Source: GCA-2687515 sp963582805
Lineage (GTDB): Bacteria; Pseudomonadota; Alphaproteobacteria; Rhodospirillales; UBA2165
NCBI GenBank assembly: GCA_963582805.1
Contig: CAUZTZ010000010.1
Location: 1-28,009 of the forward strand
Length of the DNA stretch: 28,009 nucleotides
Direction of reading: 5' to 3'
Of the stretch, positions 7,496 to 15,230 are shown piece after piece. A program made the translations under genes and the position numbers. Within the stretch, counting starts at the first letter, position 1. Each line of letters starts with the position of its first letter. A model generated the notes under the pieces. That model was not told where the DNA came from, did no database searches, and saw only the letters and a program-made list of their open reading frames with translations.

Positions 7496-8299
7496 GTGGC
7501 TACCATTGAAAACGAAGACGATAACGGCATCTACCGGGATTGGACCGACGATCTCAGGATCAGTCTCAAGTTCTTGACCCGCATCCCCTGGCCGGCTGGG
7601 CCAGGGCACGCCGGCGAGCCTGAATTGCTGCCCCTGGCGCCGGCCACCCGGTTCTTCCCGGTCATCGGCATGATCACCGGCGCCATCGGTGCGCTGGTGC
7701 TGATGGCCGCCGACTGGGCCCAGCTGCCGGCCCTGGCGGCGGCTTTATTGGCCTTGGCTTCCATTGCCATCGCCACCGGCGGGCTGCACGAGGACGGGCT
7801 GGCCGACACCGCCGACGGCATCGGCGGCGGTGCGAACCGTCTGGCGCGGTTGGAGATTATGTCGGACAGCCGCATCGGCGCCTATGGCGTATTGGCGCTG
7901 ATCTTTACGGTTTTGGCGAAAGCCGCCGGGCTGGCCGCCTTGGGCGCGGCGGACGGCGCCCTGACATTGTTCGCCGCCGCCGCCGTATCGCGCGGCATCC
8001 TGCCACTGTTCATGCGCGCCATGCCTTACGCCAAGGAGAGCGGCCTCGCCGCCGCCGCCGGCAAGCCTGAATTTAATCCGGTCGCCGTCTCAGGTCTGAT
8101 CGCCGCCGCCATCCTCATTCTCAGTTTCGGCTTTTGGATCAGCGTCGGCGTGGCCCTGGCCCTGGCCATCGTTACGGTTGCCATGGCCTGGTGGGGTATG
8201 CAGAAACTGGGCGGCCAAACCGGCGACGTGCTCGGCGCCATCCAGCAGATATCGGAGTTGGTGATCATCCTGTTCGTGGCCGCCGCCGGATCGGGATAG
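7496..8299 (+). CDS. cobS: adenosylcobinamide-GDP ribazoletransferase
   Basis: CobS (CobV) is the membrane enzyme that joins adenosylcobinamide-GDP to alpha-ribazole or its phosphate, completing the cobalamin nucleotide loop. The 267 residues contain the family start (LKFLTRIPWP, 25-34), the acidic metal-binding motif GLHEDGLADTADG (96-108), a second signature with SDSRIGAYGV (123-132), and the C-terminal GGQTGDVLGA (239-248). About six hydrophobic helices span the rest. The start is a GTG at 7496 with a modest AAAGGG about 13 bases upstream; no better in-frame start is visible. It acts directly after CobT, whose gene is divergent from it. The neighbouring cobU/cobC/cobD functions are not in the window. 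Confidence 0.94.
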   Translation: MATIENEDDNGIYRDWTDDLRISLKFLTRIPWPAGPGHAGEPELLPLAPATRFFPVIGMITGAIGALVLMAADWAQLPALAAALLALASIAIATGGLHEDGLADTADGIGGGANRLARLEIMSDSRIGAYGVLALIFTVLAKAAGLAALGAADGALTLFAAAAVSRGILPLFMRAMPYAKESGLAAAAGKPEFNPVAVSGLIAAAILILSFGFWISVGVALALAIVTVAMAWWGMQKLGGQTGDVLGAIQQISELVIILFVAAAGSG

Positions 8300-8310
8300 C
8301 GCGAAAATCC

Positions 8311-9090
8311 TTAAATTCCTTCCGCCCGCACGACCCGCGCCAGGGTCAGCACATCCACAGTGGCGGCGCCGGCGCCGAGCAAAACATCGGCGCAGGTGGA
8401 TACCGTCGCCCCCGTCGTCATGACATCGTCGATGAGGACAATGCGCTTGCCCTCGATGCGATCCTTGGCGGATGGGTGCGCATCGAACGCGCCCTTGACG
8501 TTGCGCCAGCGCATTGCAGCCGACATGCGCACATGCGGGGCGGTCTTGCGCCGCCGCACCAATGCCCGGGGCATCGCGCTTAAACCGCACTCCCGTTCCA
8601 GCGCCTGCGCCAGCAGCCCCGCCTGATTGTAGCGCCGGGCGAACAACCGGGTCCAATGCAGCGGCACCGGGATCGAAAGATCGGCGTCTTCCAACAGGGG
8701 CGCGCCGGCGCGCATCAGCCACTTGGCGAAGGTGCGCGCCGCGTGGGTCTGATCCGCATGCTTGAAGGCCAGCACCAGGCCGCGGCTGTCGGCGTTATAG
8801 ACAAACACCGCCCGCGCTCGGGCGTAACGGGGCCGCGCCCGGGCGCAGGCGCCGCACAAGGCGCCGCTGCCCACATCAAATTCAAAAGGCCGCCCGCAAA
8901 CGTCGCAATGGGGGCTGGCGATAAAGCGGACCAGCGGCCAGCAGCTCTGGCAAAGGGCGCCGTCGGTTTCGGTCAACGCCCCACAACGGAGACATTGAGG
9001 CGGAAAAAGCGCACCGAGGGCGCCCTCCCATAGGGGCTTGATTGCGGGCGAAACCGTTGCAAGGAATGATCCAGTATCGCTATTCGGCAT
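8311..9090 (-). CDS. comF: ComF family phosphoribosyltransferase-like protein
   Basis: This 259-residue protein has the ComF layout. Four CxxC pairs at Cys33/36, 47/50, 62/65 and 79/82 can form the N-terminal zinc-binding region. The type I phosphoribosyltransferase fold follows, with the PRPP-binding loop VLIDDVMTTGAT at 218-229. Other family features are FKHAD (109-113), PVPLHWTRLFARRYNQA (141-157) and RRKT (180-183). ComF is linked to DNA uptake and processing in naturally competent bacteria, but in many alphaproteobacteria it occurs without a competence operon, and none is visible here. I chose the ATG at 9090; longer in-frame starts would run into the divergent methyltransferase gene. 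The gene converges on cobS with an 11-bp gap. Confidence 0.92.
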   Translation of the reverse strand: MPNSDTGSFLATVSPAIKPLWEGALGALFPPQCLRCGALTETDGALCQSCWPLVRFIASPHCDVCGRPFEFDVGSGALCGACARARPRYARARAVFVYNADSRGLVLAFKHADQTHAARTFAKWLMRAGAPLLEDADLSIPVPLHWTRLFARRYNQAGLLAQALERECGLSAMPRALVRRRKTAPHVRMSAAMRWRNVKGAFDAHPSAKDRIEGKRIVLIDDVMTTGATVSTCADVLLGAGAATVDVLTLARVVRAEGI

Positions 9091-9181
9091 TGTTCTTAAG
9101 GCCCATTTAAGCCAGTTTTCGGCAACGGCATGGAAGCGGTGCGCATTATGCGCACCGCGCCGAAGGGCGGCAAGCAAGCCT

Positions 9182-10087
9182 GTGAATGAAGTAAGCCATA
9201 TCTTTGACCGCGCCCTGTTGCGCCGCCGCCGGGACCGGGCCGCGCCCAATTTCGGCGATTTCGATTTCCTGCAGCGCCGGGTGGGCGAAATGACCGCCGA
9301 TTGCTTGAGCGATATCCGCCGTCAGTTTCCCATGGCCCTCGAGCTTGGCTGCCGCACCGGCCAGATGGCGAAAATATTGCAAGGCCGCTCCGGGATCGAG
9401 ATTTTGGTGCAATCGGATTTATCGGAAGCCATGGCACTCCGCGCCCGAGACCGGACCAGCGGTCTGGCCATCGCCGCCGACGAAGAGGCCTTGCCCTTCG
9501 CCGAGCAAAGTTTCGATCTGGTGATCAGTTGCCTGGCGCTGCATTGGGTCAATGATCTGCCCGGCGCCTTGATCCAGATACGGCGCGCTCTCAAACCCGA
9601 CGGTTTGTTTTTGGCGGCCTTCCTGGGCGGCGCCACCTTGGCCGAATTGCGCGCCGCCTTGCTGGACGCGGAGACCGAACTGGAAGGTGGCGCCTCACCG
9701 CGCGTCTCGCCGTTTGCCGATGTGCGCGACGGCGGCGATCTTTTGCTTAGGGCCGGCTTCGCCCTCACCGTCGCCAACACCGAAACCCTGGAAGTCTCGT
9801 ATCAAGGCCCGGCGGCGCTAATGGCGGACCTCCGCGGCATGGGCGAAACCAACGCCGTCATGCAACGCCGGCGCAGCTTCACGCGCAAAACCACCCTGGC
9901 CCGCGCCCTGGCCCTTTATCAGGAGCGCCACGGCGATGAAGACGGCCGCATACCTGCAACATTCGAGATTATAGTCCTGACCGGCTGGGCCCCCGGCCCC
10001 GATCAGAGCCAAGCCCTGGCGCCGGGATCGGGCCAGGTGTCATTGACCAAAGTCCTTGGCGACGGCGCCGGGAAATTGCGCCCATGA
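9182..10087 (+). CDS. NDUFAF5-like SAM-dependent methyltransferase-fold protein
   Basis: The 301-residue product has a class I methyltransferase fold: motif I LELGCRTG at 53-60, ALPFAEQSFDLVIS around 103-116, and ALHWVNDLPGAL at 119-130. The last segment, the opening IFDRALLRRRRDRAA, the GGxSPRVSPF stretch and the closing GxVSLTKVLG resemble NDUFAF5. NDUFAF5 is the mitochondrial complex I assembly factor that hydroxylates an arginine of the quinone-module subunit NDUFS7. Alphaproteobacterial homologues are usually annotated as BioC-like methyltransferases. The window has no biotin genes, which argues against a BioC role. The GTG at 9182 is my chosen start because homology begins there and a longer ORF would overlap comF; its ribosome site (GAAGGG) is rather distant. 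The stop overlaps the sfsA start (ATGA). Confidence 0.87.
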   Translation: MNEVSHIFDRALLRRRRDRAAPNFGDFDFLQRRVGEMTADCLSDIRRQFPMALELGCRTGQMAKILQGRSGIEILVQSDLSEAMALRARDRTSGLAIAADEEALPFAEQSFDLVISCLALHWVNDLPGALIQIRRALKPDGLFLAAFLGGATLAELRAALLDAETELEGGASPRVSPFADVRDGGDLLLRAGFALTVANTETLEVSYQGPAALMADLRGMGETNAVMQRRRSFTRKTTLARALALYQERHGDEDGRIPATFEIIVLTGWAPGPDQSQALAPGSGQVSLTKVLGDGAGKLRP

Positions 10088-10794
10088 AATTTCCCGCTCC
10101 CCTTATCCCTGGAAAATTGGTCAAGCGCTACAAACGGTTCCTTGCCGATATCACCCTCGCGGACGGTACCGAGATTACCGCCCATTGCGCCAATACAGGC
10201 ACCATGCTGGGCGTCAATGAGCCGGGCTCCGAGGTCTGGGTTTCGCCGGCCAATAACCCGAAGCGCAAATTGCAATATACCTGGGAGCTGGTGCGCGCCG
10301 GCGATGGGCTGGTCGGCATCAATACCGGCCACGCCAACCGCATCGCCGAGGAAGCCATTGCGGCGGCCGCCATCCCTGAGCTACGCGGCTATGACGATAT
10401 CAGGCGCGAAGTAAAATATGGCAAAAATTCGCGCATCGATCTCTTGTTGTCGAGCCCCGGCAGACCCAATTGTTATGTAGAAGTGAAAAGCGTAACCCTG
10501 AAACGGAACGATATCGCGGAATTTCCCGATGCGGTAACGGCGCGCGGCGCCAAACATCTGGCCGAGCTTGCCAATCAAGTGGCCGCCGGCGACCGGGCGG
10601 TCATGCTCTATATGATGCAGCGCGGCGATGCGGCCCAGTTCGCCATCGCCGCCGATATCGATCCCGGTTATGCCGTGGCGCTTGAAGCCGCCATGGCGGC
10701 CGGGGTTGAAGCGCTCTGTTACCGGTGCCGGGTTGCGCCGGACGAAATTGTGATCGACGGCCCGGTTGCCATTCGGGCGCCGGGCGGTGCATAA
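10084..10794 (+). CDS. sfsA: SfsA family protein
   Basis: SfsA was named for stimulating sugar fermentation gene expression in E. coli and is described as a DNA-binding protein with a nuclease-like core; its molecular role remains unclear. The 236 residues match the family throughout. The N-terminal OB-like part has LVKRYKRFLADI and CANTGTMLG; the second part has YGKNSRIDLLL, CYVEVKSVTL, FPDAVTARGAKHL and AVMLYMMQRGD. Asp and Glu-x-Lys residues in RIDLLL and YVEVKSV fit a restriction-endonuclease-like active site. It overlaps the preceding methyltransferase gene by four bases, indicating translational coupling, and is followed 80 bp later by map. Length and motifs are complete. Confidence 0.95.
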   Translation: MKFPAPLIPGKLVKRYKRFLADITLADGTEITAHCANTGTMLGVNEPGSEVWVSPANNPKRKLQYTWELVRAGDGLVGINTGHANRIAEEAIAAAAIPELRGYDDIRREVKYGKNSRIDLLLSSPGRPNCYVEVKSVTLKRNDIAEFPDAVTARGAKHLAELANQVAAGDRAVMLYMMQRGDAAQFAIAADIDPGYAVALEAAMAAGVEALCYRCRVAPDEIVIDGPVAIRAPGGA

Positions 10795-10874
10795 AAAATG
10801 ACCGTGGCAAAGCCGCCTGGGCTGTGGAATAATCAGCCATTGGGGGATCTAGAGGGGATTAGGAGCAAACCGAC

Positions 10875-11669
10875 TTGGATGCTGAATCAAGATCGATAAA
10901 AATCCATTCCGAGGAAGATTTTGCCGGGATGCGCGCGGCTGGACGCCTGGCGGCGGAAACCCTTGATATGATTGGCGAACATGTGACGCCGGGGGTTACC
11001 ACCGAGCGCCTGGATGCGCTGTGCGCCGAATTCGTTGCCGATCGCGGCGGCATCTCGGCGCCGATGAATTATCGCGGCTTTCCGAAATCCATCTGCACCT
11101 CGGTCAATCATGTGGTCTGCCACGGCATTCCGGGCGACAAGGTTCTGCTGAATGGCGATGTCATCAATATCGATGTGACGCCGATCCTTGATGGCTGGCA
11201 CGGCGATTCCAGCCGCATGTATCCGGTTGGCGAAACCTCGATCAAGTCCAACCGGCTGATCGACATCACCTATGAAGCCATGATGAAAGGCATTGAGGTT
11301 GTGAAGCCCGGCGCCACCGTCGGCGACATCGGCCACGCAATCGAAAGCTTCGTCAGCCCGTTCCGCTATTCCGTGGTGCGCGATTTTTGCGGCCACGGGC
11401 TCGGACGCATCTTCCACGATGCGCCCAATATCCTGCATTTCGGACGCCCCGGCCAAGGCACCAGGCTGCGCGAAGGCATGTTCTTCACCATCGAGCCGAT
11501 GATCAATATCGGCCGGCCCGAGGTGAAAATCCTGGGCGATGGCTGGACCGCGGTGACCAAGGACCGCTCCTTGTCGGCGCAGTTCGAACATTCCCTCGGC
11601 GTCACCGCGGACGGCTATGAGATTTTCACCCTCTCGCCCGCCGGGCGGCACGCACCGCCCTACATATAA
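10875..11669 (+). CDS. map: type I methionine aminopeptidase
   Basis: This enzyme removes the initiator methionine from nascent proteins. The five metal ligands of the pita-bread fold are all present: Asp100 and Asp111 (NIDVTPILDGWHGD), His174 (FCGHGLG), Glu207 (FFTIEPM) and Glu238 (QFEHS). CHGIPGD at 82-88 and HVTPGVTTERLD at 36-47 are further family segments. The 264 residues are the normal length for a bacterial type I enzyme without an N-terminal extension. The start is a TTG at 10875, supported by AGGAG nine bases upstream (10861-10865). The first in-frame ATG is about 18 codons later and would remove family-conserved sequence. It is followed 16 bp later by radC. Confidence 0.96.
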   Translation: MDAESRSIKIHSEEDFAGMRAAGRLAAETLDMIGEHVTPGVTTERLDALCAEFVADRGGISAPMNYRGFPKSICTSVNHVVCHGIPGDKVLLNGDVINIDVTPILDGWHGDSSRMYPVGETSIKSNRLIDITYEAMMKGIEVVKPGATVGDIGHAIESFVSPFRYSVVRDFCGHGLGRIFHDAPNILHFGRPGQGTRLREGMFFTIEPMINIGRPEVKILGDGWTAVTKDRSLSAQFEHSLGVTADGYEIFTLSPAGRHAPPYI

Positions 11670-11685
11670 TGACGCCTCAAATCCG

Positions 11686-12366
11686 GTGAGCGACAAGGCA
11701 CAACATGCCGGCCACCGGCAACGGCTGCGCAGCCGCTTCTTGAAGGGCGGCAGCGAAGCCCTGCCCGATTATGAGATGCTGGAGCTGGTATTGTTCCTGG
11801 CGCAGCCCAGGGGCGATATGAAACCCCTGGCCAAGCAATTGATCGCGCGCTTCGGCAGCTACGCCGCCGTGATCAGCGCCGAGCCCAAGGAATTGAAGGA
11901 GATAGCCGGCATCGGCGACGCCGCTATCGCGGCCTTGAAAACGGTGCGCGATGCGGCCGTGCGGCTGGCCCGCGAAGAAATTATCGGCGCGCCGGTATTG
12001 TCATCGTGGCAGTCCTTGCTCGATTATTGCCGGGCCTCCATGGGCCACGCCAAACAAGAACAGTTCCGCCTGTTCTATCTCAACAAAAAGAACGTGGTGA
12101 TCGCCGACGAATTGCAGCAGACCGGCACCGTCGATCATACCGCGGTCTATCCCCGCGAAGTGGTGAAGCGGGCGCTGGATCTGGGCGCCACCGCGATCAT
12201 CATGGTGCACAATCACCCGTCCGGCGATACCAAGCCGTCCAGGGGCGATATTGAAATGACCCTGGAGGTGAAAGAGGTGTCCGAAAAGCTTGGCATCCGC
12301 CTCCACGATCACGTCATCATCGCCAAATCCGGCGCCACCAGCTTTAAATCCCAAGGTCTGTTGTAG
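11686..12366 (+). CDS. radC: RadC family JAMM-domain protein
   Basis: The 226-residue protein carries an N-terminal helix-hairpin-helix region (LKEIAGIGDAAIAALK, about 70-85) and a C-terminal RadC/JAB domain. The JAMM metal-binding motif is complete: His175-x-His177 followed by Asp188 (HNHPSGD...RGD). LQQTGTVDHTAVYPREVVKR (143-162) is another family hallmark. RadC was historically called a DNA repair protein, but its real function is unsettled. I chose the GTG at 11686, 16 bp after the map stop; the ATG at 11617 would overlap the map coding region by 53 bp and adds residues unlike the family. No strong ribosome site is visible, so coupling to map translation is likely. Intergenic sequence of 169 bp follows. 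Confidence 0.92.
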   Translation: MSDKAQHAGHRQRLRSRFLKGGSEALPDYEMLELVLFLAQPRGDMKPLAKQLIARFGSYAAVISAEPKELKEIAGIGDAAIAALKTVRDAAVRLAREEIIGAPVLSSWQSLLDYCRASMGHAKQEQFRLFYLNKKNVVIADELQQTGTVDHTAVYPREVVKRALDLGATAIIMVHNHPSGDTKPSRGDIEMTLEVKEVSEKLGIRLHDHVIIAKSGATSFKSQGLL

Positions 12367-12535
12367 GCGCCATAAATTTTCAGTTATCCGATGCCCAAAG
12401 CGGCCGTATGGGCGGCGATTGCGTCCATTTCGGGGGCCCGGTAAAGCGGTGGATTTTTGCCCGCCATTCCTTGAATTCCGGCGCCCCCGCACCCAACTGT
12501 AAGATACGCAAATAAACAATGGACCGAGTAATCTT
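12367..12535 (+). other. intergenic gap with a six-codon mini-ORF before the diguanylate cyclase gene
   Basis: No gene or clear promoter hexamer pair stands out in this gap. A mini-ORF of six codons (ATG at 12519, encoding MDRVIL) ends in a TGA at 12537-12539 that overlaps the cyclase start codon as ATGA. That would allow translational coupling; there is no strong ribosome site before either start. TTGAAT at 12471 could be a -35 element but lacks a well-spaced -10. Confidence 0.3.
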
Positions 12536-13939
12536 ATGAACGAGCCGGCACTTGCCAGTGAGGCCGATGCGTTACTCTCGGAGGCCGAGCGCCGGTCGAA
12601 CGGCGTGCGCTTTTCCGAGATCGGCATTTCCCACATTCTGAACTTCTATCCCGACCTCGCTTGCATGTTCCGGGACGGCAAGGTTACCCATATGAACCGT
12701 TCGGGCGCCGCTTTGTTGGGCCTCAGCGCCGGCACCGATGCCTCGGGCTATGGGATGGCTGATCTCCTGGTGCCGGAATTCTCCGATGTCGCCGATGAGA
12801 TCGTCGCCCAAATGCTGGACGACCACGAGCCGTTCTCGGCCAGGATGCAGACCGAAACGGGCCGGGCCTTCAGCGTCAAAATGACCGCCCAATGGGCGCG
12901 CGAGATCGATGACGGCGCTTTTGTGCTCTGCGCCCAGGATATCACCCACCGGCTGGAATTGCTGGAGGAAATCAAGCGCTCGGAAGAAAAATTCCGCCTT
13001 CTGGTGGACAACACCCTCGATCTGGTTTGCGCGGTCGAGGCCGGGCGTATCACCTTCGTCAACCAGACCGGTCTCGATATGCTGCATGCATCGTCGGCGG
13101 CGGAACTGATCGGGCGCAACGTGGCCGAACTGTTCAGCGCCGACTACCGCCAGATTTTCACCGATGCGCTGGCCGAGCTTAGCGTCGAGGATGGGCTTAT
13201 GCCGGCCAAGCTTTTGCGCCTGGATACGGTTCCCTTCGATGCCCATGTCACGGTCAGCCGCATGACCCATCTCGGGCCGGATTTTTTTGTCATCCAGGCG
13301 CGCGACATATCCGAGCACCGGCGCGCCGTGATGGCGCTGCATAGCGCCAATCTGGACCTGGAAGTCCGCGTGCGCAGCCGTACCCGCGATCTCGAAGAAG
13401 AGGTCGAGCGCCGCCGTTCGGCCGAGGAAAAACTGCGCGACATGGCCAACCATGACAACCTGACCGGTCTTCCCAATCGCGGCCATCTGCTGGATGTCCT
13501 GAAGATGGAGATCGAGGCAGCCGAGGAAAAGCCGCGCATGATGGCGGTCATGTATGTGGATTTGGATGGCTTCAAGGCGGTCAACGATAGCCTCGGCCAT
13601 AACGCCGGCGATATGATGTTGAAGATCGTTGCGCAACGGCTCAAGGGCTGCATCCGGAAATCGGATCTGGCGGCGCGCATCGGCGGCGACGAGTTTGTGG
13701 TGGTGTTGCGCAACGTCAAGACCATCTCCATCGTCGAAAGCCGGGCCCGGGAGATCGTCGAAATGATGGGCGAGCCGTTCGACGTGGATGGCGGCCAGAC
13801 GGCGCAAATCGGCGCCAGCGTCGGCGTTGCCCTGTTCCCCGATGATGGCGCCACCCCCGAGGCGCTCCTCAAAGCCGCCGACAGCGCCATGTACGGCGTC
13901 AAGGCAGACGGCAAAAACGCGGTGGCCTTTGCGAAATAA
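12536..13939 (+). CDS. PAS-PAS-GGDEF diguanylate cyclase
   Basis: This 467-residue signalling enzyme should make cyclic di-GMP from two GTP. Two PAS-type sensor domains occupy about 30-137 and 150-260. A charged coiled-coil linker follows at about 265-302, then the GGDEF domain from 303 onward (DNLTGLPNR at 307-315). The catalytic GGDEF is intact at 383-387. An RxxD inhibitory site (Arg374, Asp377) lies exactly five residues upstream, so product feedback inhibition is expected. There is no EAL domain and no transmembrane segment, so it is a cytoplasmic sensor. The PAS ligands are unknown; I see no obvious heme or flavin motif. A five-base TTATG context and the overlapping mini-ORF stop precede the start. 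It stands alone between radC and an MFS gene. Confidence 0.94.
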   Translation: MNEPALASEADALLSEAERRSNGVRFSEIGISHILNFYPDLACMFRDGKVTHMNRSGAALLGLSAGTDASGYGMADLLVPEFSDVADEIVAQMLDDHEPFSARMQTETGRAFSVKMTAQWAREIDDGAFVLCAQDITHRLELLEEIKRSEEKFRLLVDNTLDLVCAVEAGRITFVNQTGLDMLHASSAAELIGRNVAELFSADYRQIFTDALAELSVEDGLMPAKLLRLDTVPFDAHVTVSRMTHLGPDFFVIQARDISEHRRAVMALHSANLDLEVRVRSRTRDLEEEVERRRSAEEKLRDMANHDNLTGLPNRGHLLDVLKMEIEAAEEKPRMMAVMYVDLDGFKAVNDSLGHNAGDMMLKIVAQRLKGCIRKSDLAARIGGDEFVVVLRNVKTISIVESRAREIVEMMGEPFDVDGGQTAQIGASVGVALFPDDGATPEALLKAADSAMYGVKADGKNAVAFAK

Positions 13940-13979
13940 CGAGGCGAACGCGGTGCGTGCAATGCGGACTTGAGCCGTT

Positions 13980-15230
13980 ATGCTGGCGGCCATGCGGTCG
14001 CTTTTCGTCATTCGTATTTTTCTGCCGTTCGCCGCCGGTTATTACCTGTCCTACACGTTCCGTACCATCAATGCCGTCATCGCGCCGGATCTGGCCCGCG
14101 ATATCGGTATCGATGCCGCCGGGCTTGGGTTGCTGACCAGCGTCTATCTGCTGACGTTCGCTGCGTTTCAGATACCCTTGGGCGTCCTGCTGGACCGCTA
14201 TGGGCCGAAATTGACCCAGGTGGTTTTGCTGATGTTCGCGGTTCTGGGCGCCGCCACGTTTGCGCGCGCCGAAAGCGCCGGCGGGCTGATCATCGGGCGG
14301 GCGCTGATCGGGTTCGGCGTATCGGGCTGCCTGATGGCGTCGTTCAAGGCGTTTGTCCTGTATTTCCCGCGCCACCATCTGCCCCTGGCCAACGGCATTA
14401 TCTTCATGATCGGCGGCATCGGCGCCATGTCCTCGACGGCGCCGGTGGAGGCCGCGTTGGGGATCACCGATTGGCGCGGCGTGTTCCTGTGGCTGGCGGC
14501 ATTGACCGCGGTTGCCGCCGTGTTGATCGCCGTCATGGTGCCGCCGGCGCCTGAGCGCAGCGCCGGTCCGCATCCGCCCCTGGCCGCCAGCCTCAAAGGT
14601 TTCGCCGCCGTCGTCCGCCATCCCAAGTTTGTCCGCTACGCGCCCCTATCGGTGCTTTGTTCGGGCATGCTGATGGCATTGCTGGGGCTTTGGGCCGGGC
14701 CTTGGTTACGCGATGTGGCAAATTTAAGCCGGGGCGCCGCCGCCGACGCCTTGTTTGTGGCGTTCGGCGCCATGACAATCAGCTATTTCGCCACCGGCTG
14801 GCTGGCGGGGCGCGTGACGGCGCGCGGTGGCGGCCTGGAAAAAATGTCGGTGACCGGCATGTGCCTCTATATGGCGGTGCAAGCCATGATCGCCCTTGAT
14901 CTGGGCGCCGGCGCCGGCGCATGGCCGATCGTCCTTTGGATTTTGTTTGCAACATTCGGCACCACCAGCAGCCTCATCTATGCGGGACTGGCGGGCGCCT
15001 TTCCGCCTGAACTGGCGGGCCGGGTCAACACCACCCTCAACCTGCTGGTCTTTATCGTCGCCTTCGCCGCCCAATGGGGCATGGGCGTGATCATCAATCA
15101 CTGGCCCGCCGAGGCGCCCGGTAGCTTCGCCGCCGAAGGCTATGCCGCCGCCTTCACCGTGGCCCTGGCGGCGCAAGGCGCCGGGCTCCTGTGGCTGATT
15201 GTGATGCCGCTTGTCTGGCGGCAACGTTAG
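13980..15230 (+). CDS. MFS transporter
   Basis: This 416-residue protein has twelve hydrophobic helices and the major facilitator layout. The loop between helices 2 and 3 carries the signature GVLLDRYGPKLTQ (residues 68-80), close to the consensus GxLaDrxGrk. Helix 5 has GGIGAMSSTAPVEAALG, a typical motif C-like segment. A central hydrophilic stretch (PPAPERSAGPHPP) separates the halves. Such proteins are secondary carriers of the inner membrane; the substrate cannot be inferred. Starts at 13980 and 13992 are both possible and neither has a strong ribosome site. Its stop codon TAG (15228-15230) overlaps the stop of the convergent molybdenum hydroxylase gene, so the two genes end within the same four bases. 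Confidence 0.9.
   Translation: MLAAMRSLFVIRIFLPFAAGYYLSYTFRTINAVIAPDLARDIGIDAAGLGLLTSVYLLTFAAFQIPLGVLLDRYGPKLTQVVLLMFAVLGAATFARAESAGGLIIGRALIGFGVSGCLMASFKAFVLYFPRHHLPLANGIIFMIGGIGAMSSTAPVEAALGITDWRGVFLWLAALTAVAAVLIAVMVPPAPERSAGPHPPLAASLKGFAAVVRHPKFVRYAPLSVLCSGMLMALLGLWAGPWLRDVANLSRGAAADALFVAFGAMTISYFATGWLAGRVTARGGGLEKMSVTGMCLYMAVQAMIALDLGAGAGAWPIVLWILFATFGTTSSLIYAGLAGAFPPELAGRVNTTLNLLVFIVAFAAQWGMGVIINHWPAEAPGSFAAEGYAAAFTVALAAQGAGLLWLIVMPLVWRQR

Noticed and set aside
12572..14011. A 479-residue open frame antisense to the diguanylate cyclase gene
   Set aside because: It has no ribosome site or domain and reflects GC-rich third positions of the GGDEF gene.
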